From an uncultured Bacilli bacterium (GTDB lineage Bacteria; Bacillota_I; Bacilli_A; RF39; UBA660), in NCBI GenBank assembly GCA_944345045.1, contig CALVMI010000019.1, positions 1 through 15,838 of the forward strand: a stretch of 15,838 bases of DNA, written 5' to 3'. The position numbers and the translations under genes are program-made. The notes below the pieces were generated by a model that saw only the letters and a list, made by a program, of their open reading frames with translations, had not been told where the DNA came from and did no database searches. Positions 1 to 6,337 of the stretch are shown here, piece by piece; position 1 is the first letter of the stretch, and every line of letters starts with the position of its first letter.

Positions 1-131
1 ATGTGAATTTAATAAATTTACAAAAATTAAATACATATATTGAAATTTTTGCTTCTTTGGAAGACAAAAAAGGAATTCTTTATTTAGATTCTTCTAGTGA
101 TAAAATATCTTTTAGTTTATATGAAAATTGA
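1..131 (+). CDS. C-terminal end of an upstream protein, possibly DivIB/FtsQ-like
   Basis: An open frame runs from the left edge to a TGA at 129-131, giving about 42 residues that end in SFSLYEN. The visible part contains a helix-like stretch (NLQKLNTYIEIFASL) followed by KKGILYLDSS. That helix followed by a K-G-x-L-x-L-D strand resembles the C-terminal end of DivIB/FtsQ cell-division proteins, but the fragment is too short to be sure. The next gene starts 60 bases downstream behind a terminator and its own promoter, so this is the last gene of its transcription unit. That it is coding is likely because no stop interrupts the frame and the terminator follows at once; the family is a guess. Confidence 0.45.
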   Translation, partial: VNLINLQKLNTYIEIFASLEDKKGILYLDSSSDKISFSLYEN

Positions 132-155
132 GACTTTAAAAAGGTCTCTTTTTTT
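130..155 (+). terminator. Rho-independent terminator of the upstream gene
   Basis: The arms GAGACTTT (130-137) and AAGGTCTC (141-148) pair with one G-T wobble around a 3-base loop. A run of eight T follows (148-155). The hairpin begins inside the TGA stop codon of the upstream frame. Confidence 0.8.
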
Positions 156-163
156 GGTATAAT
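155..163 (+). promoter_or_regulatory. Extended -10 promoter for the FGE-fold surface protein
   Basis: TGGTATAAT is a full TGn extension plus a consensus -10 (158-163), 29 bases before the ATG at 192. No good -35 is visible at the usual distance. The site starts in the T-run of the preceding terminator, so the gene appears to have its own transcription unit. Confidence 0.5.
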
Positions 164-191
164 CGTTTTAATAGAAAAGAGGATCAAACTT

Positions 192-1820
192 ATGAAAAAG
201 AACATAATCTTAGGTATCCTCCTTACCAGTCTAATTGCTCTGGTGGGGGGGGGTATAACTAATAATAAACTTCCAGAACAAGAAATAATAAAAAATGAAA
301 ATGTTAATTTAGCAATTTATTTAAATGAAGAAGAGACAAGTAGTATTCCTTCCAAAGAAGGAAGTGCTTTTGATGAAGAAAAAAGCACATGTACAAATGA
401 GGCATATATAGTTTGGGACTATAGTTCATGGAGTCCAATTATTAAAAATGTAAGTAATTACCCTATAAGATGTAATTTATATTTTAAAACAGGTTATAGT
501 GAGTCCATTTTAAATGGCACCGACCCAATTTTAAAAGATGAACTAATACCAGTCACAATTAGTGATGATGGAACAGTAAGAAAAGCAGATCTTGGTAGCA
601 AATGGTATAGTTATGAAGAAAAGATATGGGCCAATGCCGTAATTTTAAAAGATGAAACAAAAGATTATAAAGCAACTGAAATAATCCCAGAAGAAAATAT
701 TGAGTCATACTTTGTTTGGATTCCAAAATATCGGTATCAATTATGGGACTTAGGAATGTATGATAGTATAACAAGTATTGATCCAAGCAAAGTCCATGAA
801 ATACCAGTTATCTTTGGTGATTATAATACCAGTGATAGTGTCGATGGTGAATGTACAACGCCAATGGAGTCTGGAGCTACGGGCAACTGTAATATCGGTG
901 ATTATATTACGCATCCAGCTTTCTTAAGTATCCCAAGTAAAGGTTTCTGGGTCGGTAAATTTGAAACGGGATATGACGGAGCTACTAGTACCAGTGAAGC
1001 AGAGATAAACGAACGAGATGCAAGTAAGATTATTGTTAAACCAAATGTCTATAGTTGGCGAGGAATACAGCTTGCAAATGCTTTTTATACAAGTTATGAT
1101 TACAAAAGATCTTTAGATAGCCATTTGATAAAGAATACGGAGTGGGGAGCTGTTGCCTACTTACAACACAGTGCTTATGGAAGCGCAACAAGTGTTAGAA
1201 TAAATAATAATTCAGCTTTTTTAACTGGATATCAAGCAAATAATGAACCAACTTGTGGATATACGAATGCTAATGAAGAATGTAATAGATATTGCGATGA
1301 TAATACATGTAATCAAGCTTACCCCAAAAGTACTTTAGCAAGCACAACTGGTAATATCAGTGGCATTTTTGATATGAGTGGAGGAGCGAATGATTATGTT
1401 ATGAGTGCTATGGTAGATGAAGAGGGCAACTTGATAAGTGGTCGAAATAGTGAATTAAATTCCGACTTTAATGGGATTTTTGGCGAAAGTGGAAGTTTAA
1501 GTACAGGTTATGATTGGCCTGATGAAAAATACTATGATTTGTATAATTATTCTTTAAGTCCTACGCAATTTTCTTATAGAATATTGGGAGATGTGACAGG
1601 TGAAATGGGGCCTTTTGGATATGTGACTTATTTGAGTAGACAATTGAATAGCTGGTACAGTCAAGTAATATTTTTTCCTCTTTTATGGGAATCCTTTATA
1701 ATGCGAGGTGGAGCTTATAGTTTTGGATTTGAGGCAGGAGTCTTTTCAACAGAAAACGATAATGGAAAGTATAGTGCTGTTATATCTTTCCGTCTTGTTT
1801 TAACCCCTATAAATACATAA
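192..1820 (+). CDS. Exported protein with formylglycine-generating-enzyme / C-type-lectin-like fold
   Basis: A 542-residue protein with an N-terminal export segment (K2-K3, hydrophobic 5-22), so it is probably secreted or anchored outside the membrane. Residues about 36-100 form a small module with two cysteines (C67, C94) that looks like a beta-sandwich. Residues about 170-540 match the FGE/SUMF1 fold: W318-G-A, NISGIFDMSGG at 388-398, MRGGAY at 504-509 and SFR at 532-534. These correspond to the N-x-x-G-x-x-DM-x-G, RGGSW and GFR landmarks of the family. The W-E-W usual after the DMSG landmark reads N-D-Y, and the C-terminal catalytic cysteine pair of true FGE enzymes is absent, so a binding or structural role is more likely than sulfatase maturation. 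The ATG at 192 follows an AGAGG site by about 9 bases. Nine G in a row in the export segment make expression potentially phase variable. The ligand is unknown. Confidence 0.8.
   Translation: MKKNIILGILLTSLIALVGGGITNNKLPEQEIIKNENVNLAIYLNEEETSSIPSKEGSAFDEEKSTCTNEAYIVWDYSSWSPIIKNVSNYPIRCNLYFKTGYSESILNGTDPILKDELIPVTISDDGTVRKADLGSKWYSYEEKIWANAVILKDETKDYKATEIIPEENIESYFVWIPKYRYQLWDLGMYDSITSIDPSKVHEIPVIFGDYNTSDSVDGECTTPMESGATGNCNIGDYITHPAFLSIPSKGFWVGKFETGYDGATSTSEAEINERDASKIIVKPNVYSWRGIQLANAFYTSYDYKRSLDSHLIKNTEWGAVAYLQHSAYGSATSVRINNNSAFLTGYQANNEPTCGYTNANEECNRYCDDNTCNQAYPKSTLASTTGNISGIFDMSGGANDYVMSAMVDEEGNLISGRNSELNSDFNGIFGESGSLSTGYDWPDEKYYDLYNYSLSPTQFSYRILGDVTGEMGPFGYVTYLSRQLNSWYSQVIFFPLLWESFIMRGGAYSFGFEAGVFSTENDNGKYSAVISFRLVLTPINT
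245..253 (+). repeat. Poly-G tract of nine bases inside the signal-peptide codons
   Basis: Nine consecutive G occupy codons 18-21 (V-G-G-G) of the FGE-fold gene, in an otherwise strongly AT-rich window. With nine G the frame is open. With eight G the frame reads V-G-G-V then TAA. With ten G it reads V-G-G-G-Y-N then TAA. A one-base slip either way therefore ends translation within six codons, the usual logic of a slipped-strand on/off switch. The tract is seen directly; switching is inferred. Confidence 0.75.
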
Positions 1821-1850
1821 TTTTTTCTTTTCTTTTTCTTTAAAAGTTTT

Positions 1851-1856
1851 TATAAT
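1851..1856 (+). promoter_or_regulatory. -10 element for truA
   Basis: A perfect TATAAT lies 16 bases before the chosen truA start at 1873; no clear -35 is seen. Its expected transcript start (about 1862-1864) falls after the first in-frame ATG at 1861, which supports the second ATG as the real start. Confidence 0.45.
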
Positions 1857-1872
1857 ACTTATGAGGTGTGAC

Positions 1873-2595
1873 ATGAGAATATTGGCTAGAATATCTTATG
1901 ATGGTAGTAAATTTATGGGATTTCAACGTCTTAAAAATGGTAAGGGCGTACAAAATGAACTTGAAAGGGTGTTAAGTGAACTATCAGGAAAAAAAGTGAC
2001 TGTTTATGGTTCAGGACGGACAGATGCGGGTGTTCATGCACTAGATCAATGTATTCATTTTGATTTTGATTTAGATATTTCTTTAGATAAACTTCAATAT
2101 ATTTTGAATCGCAATTTAACTGATGGTATTGTTGTAAATAGTATAGAAAAAGTTTCAAATAGTTTTCATGCTCGAAAAAGTGTTATTAAAAAAACATATG
2201 AATATGTTTTACTTTTAAAAGAAAAGAATCCATTTTTGAGTAATTATACTTGGACTATTTATCAAGACTTAGACATTTCTAAAATGAAAGAAGCAAGTAA
2301 AGTTTTTTTAGGACGACATAATTTTCAAAATTTTGTTTCTGGAAAGCGTGACAATTATGAAACCGAAATATATGATATTCAATTTTCTAAAAATGGGAAT
2401 GAACTTCGTATTTCTTTTATTGGCCTTGCTTTTTATCGTTATATGGTGCGTCATTTAGTTGGTGCTTTACTTGATGTTGGTATGGGTAAGGTAAACATTT
2501 TTGATTTAAAAGATGCTTTAGAAAATCCACAAAAAAAAGTAGCATTTTCTGTAGCTTTACCTAATGGATTATATTTGAAACAGGTGGAATATTAA
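1873..2595 (+). CDS. truA: tRNA pseudouridine(38-40) synthase TruA
   Basis: TruA isomerises uridines 38-40 in the anticodon stem-loop of tRNAs to pseudouridine, acting in the cytoplasm. The 240-residue protein has the family length and opens with the typical RISYDGSKFMGFQ. The catalytic motif GSGRTDAGVHA is present at 47-57 with nucleophile D51, and the C-terminal half carries the YRYMVRHLVGAL segment of the family. The start at 1873 is preferred over the ATG at 1861 because GAGGTG (1863-1868) is a ribosome binding site just upstream of it and the -10 at 1851-1856 would start the message beyond 1861. It sits directly before rplM-rpsI, as in Bacillus. rplM has its own strong promoter and leader, so truA is probably mostly a separate unit. 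Confidence 0.95.
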   Translation: MRILARISYDGSKFMGFQRLKNGKGVQNELERVLSELSGKKVTVYGSGRTDAGVHALDQCIHFDFDLDISLDKLQYILNRNLTDGIVVNSIEKVSNSFHARKSVIKKTYEYVLLLKEKNPFLSNYTWTIYQDLDISKMKEASKVFLGRHNFQNFVSGKRDNYETEIYDIQFSKNGNELRISFIGLAFYRYMVRHLVGALLDVGMGKVNIFDLKDALENPQKKVAFSVALPNGLYLKQVEY

Positions 2596-2623
2596 GTTTC
2601 TACCTAAAAAATGCAAATTTTGT

Positions 2624-2652
2624 TTGACTTTCAGGTGGCTTTAACCTATAAT
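2624..2652 (+). promoter_or_regulatory. Strong sigma-A type promoter of the rplM-rpsI operon
   Basis: TTGACT (2624-2629) and TATAAT (2647-2652) are separated by exactly 17 bases. This is the closest match to the consensus in the window, as expected for a ribosomal protein operon. The predicted transcript start is near 2659, leaving a leader of about 77 bases. Confidence 0.85.
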
Positions 2653-2658
2653 TTTAAA

Positions 2659-2730
2659 TGGTACATTTTATTTATCTGGATGACGTATGCCCTGGGAAAG
2701 CAAAAGTTTGAAAGAAAGATGAAAGGAATT
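2659..2730 (+). ncRNA. Probable L13 ribosomal-protein leader (autoregulatory 5' UTR)
   Basis: The stretch between the rplM promoter and start is unusually long and includes a more GC-rich core, ATGACGTATGCCCTGGGAAA (2680-2699). From memory this resembles the conserved core of the Firmicutes L13 leader. TTTATCT (2671-2677) can pair with AGATGAA (2717-2723), enclosing the core and ending against the ribosome binding site AGGA (2724-2727). Such leaders are bound by excess L13 to repress their own operon. The pairing is seen in the sequence; the family assignment is from recall and needs a covariance-model search. Confidence 0.55.
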
Positions 2731-2735
2731 TAAAA

Positions 2736-3167
2736 ATGAGTACATTTTTACAAAAGAAAGAAAACGTTGACCGCAAATGGTATGTTATCGATGCTAAGGA
2801 TAAAGTTTTAGGTCGTGTTGCTTCTAAAGCTGCTACAATTTTACGTGGTAAACATAAACCTACTTATACTCCTAGTGTTGATTGTGGAGATTATGTAATT
2901 ATCATTAACGCTGACAAAGTTAAATTAACTGGTAATAAGTTAGAAGATAAGATGTATTATAATCATTCTGGTTACCCAGGAGGACTTAGAGAACGTAATG
3001 CTAAAGAAATGATTCAAAAATATCCTGAAGAAATGGTTGAAAGAGCTGTTAAAGGAATGCTACCTCATGGTAGACTTGGACGCGCTATGGGAAAGAAATT
3101 ATTTGTATACCGTGGTGAAGATCATAAACATCAAGCTCAAAAACCAGAAGTTATGAAGGTAGACTAA
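2736..3167 (+). CDS. rplM: 50S ribosomal protein L13
   Basis: L13 is an early-assembling protein of the large ribosomal subunit that binds 23S rRNA. The 143-residue product has the family length and characteristic blocks: [16 protein letters not shown] near the start, [12 protein letters not shown] at about 36-47, [11 protein letters not shown], the [10 protein letters not shown] loop and [18 protein letters not shown] toward the end. AAAGGA lies 8 bases before the ATG. The gene is led by a strong promoter and a probable L13-responsive leader. rpsI follows 10 bases after the stop, so the two are co-transcribed and end at one terminator, the universal bacterial L13-S9 pair. Confidence 0.98.
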   Translation: MSTFLQKKENVDRKWYVIDAKDKVLGRVASKAATILRGKHKPTYTPSVDCGDYVIIINADKVKLTGNKLEDKMYYNHSGYPGGLRERNAKEMIQKYPEEMVERAVKGMLPHGRLGRAMGKKLFVYRGEDHKHQAQKPEVMKVD

Positions 3168-3177
3168 GGAGGAAGTT

Positions 3178-3594
3178 ATGGCAAAACAAAGTTGGAAAGC
3201 TACGGGTAGAAGAAAAAGAGCTGTTGCTCAAGTTACTTTAACAAGTGGAACTGGAAATATTACAGTAAACGGTGTTGATGTAAATGAATATATGCCTGAT
3301 AAAATTTTAGTTTTAGATTTAAAACAACCATTAACTTTAACAAATAATGAGAATCGTTTCGATATTGAAGTTACCGTAAAAGGTGGTGGCTATGCTGGTC
3401 AAGCTGGTGCAATTCGTTTAGGAATTACTAGAGCATTACTTTTATTTGATGCTAATACTGACCAAACTGCTGATACAGCTTATCGTAAAATTTTAAAACC
3501 TGCTGGTATGATTACAAGAGATCCACGAGTTAAAGAACGTAAAAAATATGGTCTTAAAAAAGCTCGTCGTGCTCCACAATTTAGTAAACGTTAA
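3178..3594 (+). CDS. rpsI: 30S ribosomal protein S9
   Basis: S9 belongs to the head of the small ribosomal subunit; its basic C-terminal tail reaches the P-site tRNA. The 138-residue product shows the family signatures [10 protein letters not shown] (11-20), [17 protein letters not shown] in the middle and the tail [20 protein letters not shown], which ends in the conserved S-K-R. A strong AAGGAGGA site (within 3166-3173) overlaps the end of rplM and sits a few bases before the ATG. It is the last gene of the rplM operon, followed within 14 bases by a perfect terminator hairpin. Confidence 0.98.
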   Translation: MAKQSWKATGRRKRAVAQVTLTSGTGNITVNGVDVNEYMPDKILVLDLKQPLTLTNNENRFDIEVTVKGGGYAGQAGAIRLGITRALLLFDANTDQTADTAYRKILKPAGMITRDPRVKERKKYGLKKARRAPQFSKR

Positions 3595-3607
3595 TATGTT
3601 TTCTTTA

Positions 3608-3634
3608 AACCTCATAAATTTTATGAGGTTTTTT
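3608..3634 (+). terminator. Rho-independent terminator of rplM-rpsI
   Basis: A perfect 10-base stem, AACCTCATAA (3608-3617) and TTATGAGGTT (3621-3630), closes a 3-base loop and is followed by T-rich sequence to 3634. Confidence 0.9.
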
Positions 3635-3670
3635 CTTGCAAAAAAAATTATAATTAGAATATATATTAGT

Positions 3671-4318
3671 ATGAAAAATTATATTTGTTTACTTCTTTTT
3701 TTAGTTGTATCTTCCTTTTTTTCTTTTCAGGTAGCAGAAGCTAGCTTTCCACTTTCGGGTCGTATCTTTGTGATAGATGCTGGCCATGGTGGTGTAGATC
3801 CTGGAACGGTAGTTGGATCCATTTATGAAAAAGATATTAATTTGAAGATTAGTAAGGCGCTTCAAAATGAGATTATAAAACTAGGTGGCAGCGTTTTAAT
3901 GACTAGAGAAGGAGATTATGATTTGGGAACTCCTAATGCTACTTATCGGAAAAAAAGTGATTTTGATCATCGTATTTCTTTTATTAATTCCAGTAAAGCA
4001 GATTATTATATTTCTATTCATTTGAATTATTTAAGCGATAGTAGATATAGAGGAGTACAAGTTTTTTATTCTTCCGCAGATCAAAAAAATGAAGCGATTG
4101 CTTCATCTATTCAAAATTATATGAATGAAAAATTGGGAACTGATCGAGAAATAAAAAAAATTTCTTCAACTATTTATATGTATTCTAAATTAACTGTGCC
4201 CGGTGTTTTAGTTGAATGTGGCTTTCTTTCTAATTCTTCTGAAAGAGCTTTATTGCTTAATGATGAATATATTCTTCAATTTTCAAAATATTTAGCAGAA
4301 AGCCTTGTTAATATTTAA
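3671..4318 (+). CDS. cwlD: Secreted N-acetylmuramoyl-L-alanine amidase, CwlD-like
   Basis: Amidase_3 enzymes cut the bond between N-acetylmuramic acid and the stem peptide of peptidoglycan. The 215-residue product has a signal peptide (hydrophobic 4-20, cleavage probably after AEA at 22-24). Zinc and catalytic positions are all present: H39 in DAGHGG, E53 in YEKD, H117 in SIHLN and E182 in VECGF. Size and position after rpsI match Bacillus cwlD, whose product with PdaA makes the muramic lactam of spore cortex, hence the symbol; a general cell-wall role is equally possible. The frame stays open upstream to 3548, but an earlier start would place the rpsI terminator inside the gene and bury the signal peptide. 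No clear ribosome binding site precedes 3671; a TATAAT at 3649-3654 suggests a very short leader. The 3' end overlaps the converging gene by 11 bases. Confidence 0.85.
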   Translation: MKNYICLLLFLVVSSFFSFQVAEASFPLSGRIFVIDAGHGGVDPGTVVGSIYEKDINLKISKALQNEIIKLGGSVLMTREGDYDLGTPNATYRKKSDFDHRISFINSSKADYYISIHLNYLSDSRYRGVQVFYSSADQKNEAIASSIQNYMNEKLGTDREIKKISSTIYMYSKLTVPGVLVECGFLSNSSERALLLNDEYILQFSKYLAESLVNI

Positions 4319-5270
4319 AATGCTTTGAGGTTAATTTTTTAGTTAAAGGTAATCCTGTGCAATATGAATTGTCTTTAATGAGATGGAGTAGTTCTTTTTT
4401 AGAAATTTTTTGGTCAAAATATTTTTGAATATTTGTTATTAGTGAGTAAGCTTCTTCAATAGCCGTTGCATATAATTCTAAAAATGAATCGTTTCTTTGG
4501 ATAGTAGGATCAGCTGGGAAAACCCAAGATTCATGATTTTCATTTAGATATTCTTTGTTTATTTTAGTAACGTGAAAGCTTAAATTGGCATATTTACGAG
4601 CAGAGTTAGTGGATAACAGGTCTTTTATTTTATAAAGTAGGGTTTTTATACCGGTTGTATCTGTTACAAAGTATTTTAAAAGAAAATTTCCTGTATGAAT
4701 GCTGTTTTCCATAATTTTGCCCATGTTTTTTTGATTAAAAGTTTTAAAAAAAGCATAGTCAATGGTATTTTTTAATTCTGTGGATAAGTGGATTTTAGGA
4801 AGTAAAAATTTGGAAATCTTGGCATTTTTAAGATCTTCTGATGTCTTTTTTTTATACATATAAGCATCTATATTCACTTCCATTTTTTCATGCATTCCTA
4901 GATATTTTTTATCTACTTCTGATAAACCTGTATAATATATGATAAAGGGATGGCAAATGGAGTCTAAAGCATAATGATTAATACTTCCAAATAAGTAACT
5001 AATTACTTCTTTGTTTTCTTCTAAATTGTTCGTAGTTATATATTCTAAAATATTTTTAAAATATTCTAGAGTTTTCTCATGTTGGGCAACATTTCCTAAT
5101 TTACGAATTTCTTTTCCTTTCCATGGAGTTAAGAATTTATAGTAAAATAAATTATCAAAACTTTGAGAAAAAACTAAATAATTTGATAAATCAATTTTTT
5201 CTTGAATTTTTTTAGGTAATTTTTCATATACGTCTTTAGCAAATATATGATGGGTTACGATTGATGGCAT
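4308..5270 (-). CDS. Zinc-dependent phospholipase C family protein
   Basis: A 320-residue protein beginning MPSIVTHHIFAKDVY, typical of proteins matching the zinc-dependent phospholipase C domain (PF00882). Likely metal ligands include H7/H8, D39 in QSFDNLFYY, H64, H99 and D103 in INHYALDSICHPF (98-109), H107 and H128, with E131 and D135 following. Secreted members of the family hydrolyse phospholipids. This one has no signal peptide, so it probably acts inside the cell and its substrate is unknown. A strong AGGAGGT sits 3 bases before the ATG, and an extended -10 lies upstream at 5288-5296. It is transcribed alone, away from the Abi-like gene, and converges on the CwlD-like amidase with an 11-base overlap and no obvious terminator. 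Confidence 0.75.
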   Translation of the reverse strand: MPSIVTHHIFAKDVYEKLPKKIQEKIDLSNYLVFSQSFDNLFYYKFLTPWKGKEIRKLGNVAQHEKTLEYFKNILEYITTNNLEENKEVISYLFGSINHYALDSICHPFIIYYTGLSEVDKKYLGMHEKMEVNIDAYMYKKKTSEDLKNAKISKFLLPKIHLSTELKNTIDYAFFKTFNQKNMGKIMENSIHTGNFLLKYFVTDTTGIKTLLYKIKDLLSTNSARKYANLSFHVTKINKEYLNENHESWVFPADPTIQRNDSFLELYATAIEEAYSLITNIQKYFDQKISKKELLHLIKDNSYCTGLPLTKKLTSKHFKY

Positions 5271-5287
5271 AGTACCTCCTAATTTTT

Positions 5288-5296
5288 ATTGTATCA
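5288..5296 (-). promoter_or_regulatory. Extended -10 promoter of the phospholipase C-like gene
   Basis: On the minus strand this reads TGATACAAT: a TGn extension plus TACAAT, about 18 bases upstream of the start codon. No good -35 is seen. It lies in the 140-base divergent region shared with the Abi-like gene. Confidence 0.45.
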
Positions 5297-5378
5297 TTTT
5301 AACAGTAAATTTCATAATTTTTTCACATTTTACTAACATAATTGTCAAGAAATCTGACTACAATATTCGTGTACTTTG

Positions 5379-5387
5379 TGATATAAT
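5379..5387 (+). promoter_or_regulatory. Extended -10 promoter of the abi-htrA pair
   Basis: TGATATAAT combines a TGn extension with a consensus -10 (5382-5387), 24 bases before the ATG at 5411. A TACAAT at 5359-5364 is at -35 distance but is not a convincing -35 hexamer. Confidence 0.5.
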
Positions 5388-5410
5388 GGTTTAAGATATG
5401 GGGTGCTAGC

Positions 5411-6337
5411 ATGGTGAAGACTTTTAAAACACTCGATGAACAGATAAAAATATTGCAAAGTAAAGGTCTTATAATTTCTGATGAGCAAGAAACAAAAGAT
5501 ATTCTCTTACGTGAAAATTACTTTTTTGTGAGTGGATACCGGTTGCTTTTTATGGAAAGTATGACAAATAAACTTTTTTTACCTGGAACAACTTTTGAAG
5601 AATTATATGCGATGTTTCAATTTGATAGACATATTCGTAATATTGTTTTTAAAAATCTTTTGATTATCGAGAATAATATTAAGAGTATTACGGCATATAA
5701 TTTGTCTGGAAAATATGGAATACGTGAAGATGAATATTTGAATCCCAAGAATTTTGTAAGTGATCGCAAGAGAAAGAAACAGATTGATGATTTACTTAGA
5801 AAAATGAAACGGCAAATTCGAATTAATGGCGGTCAACATCAAGCTACCTTACACTATATTGAAAAATATGGGTATATTCCTTTATGGATTGCTGTCAAGG
5901 TTTTATCATTTGGTATAGTTAGCGAGTTATATCAAATTTTAAAACCTGAGGATCAGGTTAACATCGCCAAAGATTTTCATGTAAATAAAGAGGACTTACT
6001 TGTTTATTTTCCAATCTTAGCAAATTTTCGTAATTTGTGTGCTCATGAAGATATACTCTATGATCACAAGGCTCAAAGAAGTATTGAAGATACAAAATAT
6101 CATGAATTACTTGGTATTCCTAAAGTGAATGATGAGTATATTTATGGGAAAAATGATTTGTTTGCAGTAGTAATTATTTTGAAGCAATTACTACGAAGAG
6201 ATGATTTTTTCTTGTTTATGAGCGAATTTGAATACGAAATTCAAATTTTAGCAGATCGATTAAAAGTGATATCTATCGAAAAAGTATTGGATCGTATGGG
6301 ATTTCCAATTAATTATGGAGAGATGGTGAGGTTATAA
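5411..6337 (+). CDS. Abi_2 (AbiD/AbiF-like) HEPN protein, putative phage-defence factor
   Basis: The 308-residue protein follows the Abi_2 family (PF07751) pattern: KTLDEQIKILQSKGL at the N-terminus, ENYFFVSGYR at 35-44, FDRHIRNIVFKNLLIIENNIKS at about 71-92 and YGYIPLWIAVKVLSFG near 153-168. FRNLCAH (206-212) supplies R207-x4-H212, the catalytic R-x4-6-H of HEPN ribonucleases. Abi_2 members from lactococcal plasmids (AbiD, AbiF) abort phage infection, probably by RNA cleavage; that role here is inferred from the family. No transmembrane segment is seen. The ATG is preceded by GGGGTG with a 5-base gap. Its stop TAA (6335-6337) shares its last A with the htrA ATG, so translation is probably coupled, an unusual partnership for this family. 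Confidence 0.8.
   Translation: MVKTFKTLDEQIKILQSKGLIISDEQETKDILLRENYFFVSGYRLLFMESMTNKLFLPGTTFEELYAMFQFDRHIRNIVFKNLLIIENNIKSITAYNLSGKYGIREDEYLNPKNFVSDRKRKKQIDDLLRKMKRQIRINGGQHQATLHYIEKYGYIPLWIAVKVLSFGIVSELYQILKPEDQVNIAKDFHVNKEDLLVYFPILANFRNLCAHEDILYDHKAQRSIEDTKYHELLGIPKVNDEYIYGKNDLFAVVIILKQLLRRDDFFLFMSEFEYEIQILADRLKVISIEKVLDRMGFPINYGEMVRL

Noticed and set aside
559..786. Antisense open frame inside the FGE-fold gene
   Set aside because: The plus-strand frame has strong family motifs across this stretch; the antisense product is low-complexity and unsupported by a ribosome binding site.
1642..1800. Variable region of a diversity-generating retroelement in the FGE-fold protein
   Set aside because: The fold and C-terminal position would fit, but no reverse transcriptase or template repeat is present in the window, and variability cannot be judged from a single sequence.
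3548..3670. N-terminal extension of the CwlD-like amidase
   Set aside because: It would overlap rpsI and read through its perfect terminator, and would place about 41 residues before an obvious signal peptide.
5271..5410. Small RNA partner (abiF-type) of the Abi-like gene
   Set aside because: The 140-base divergent region is AT-rich and shows two promoters, with no stable hairpin or repeat array resembling an antitoxin RNA.
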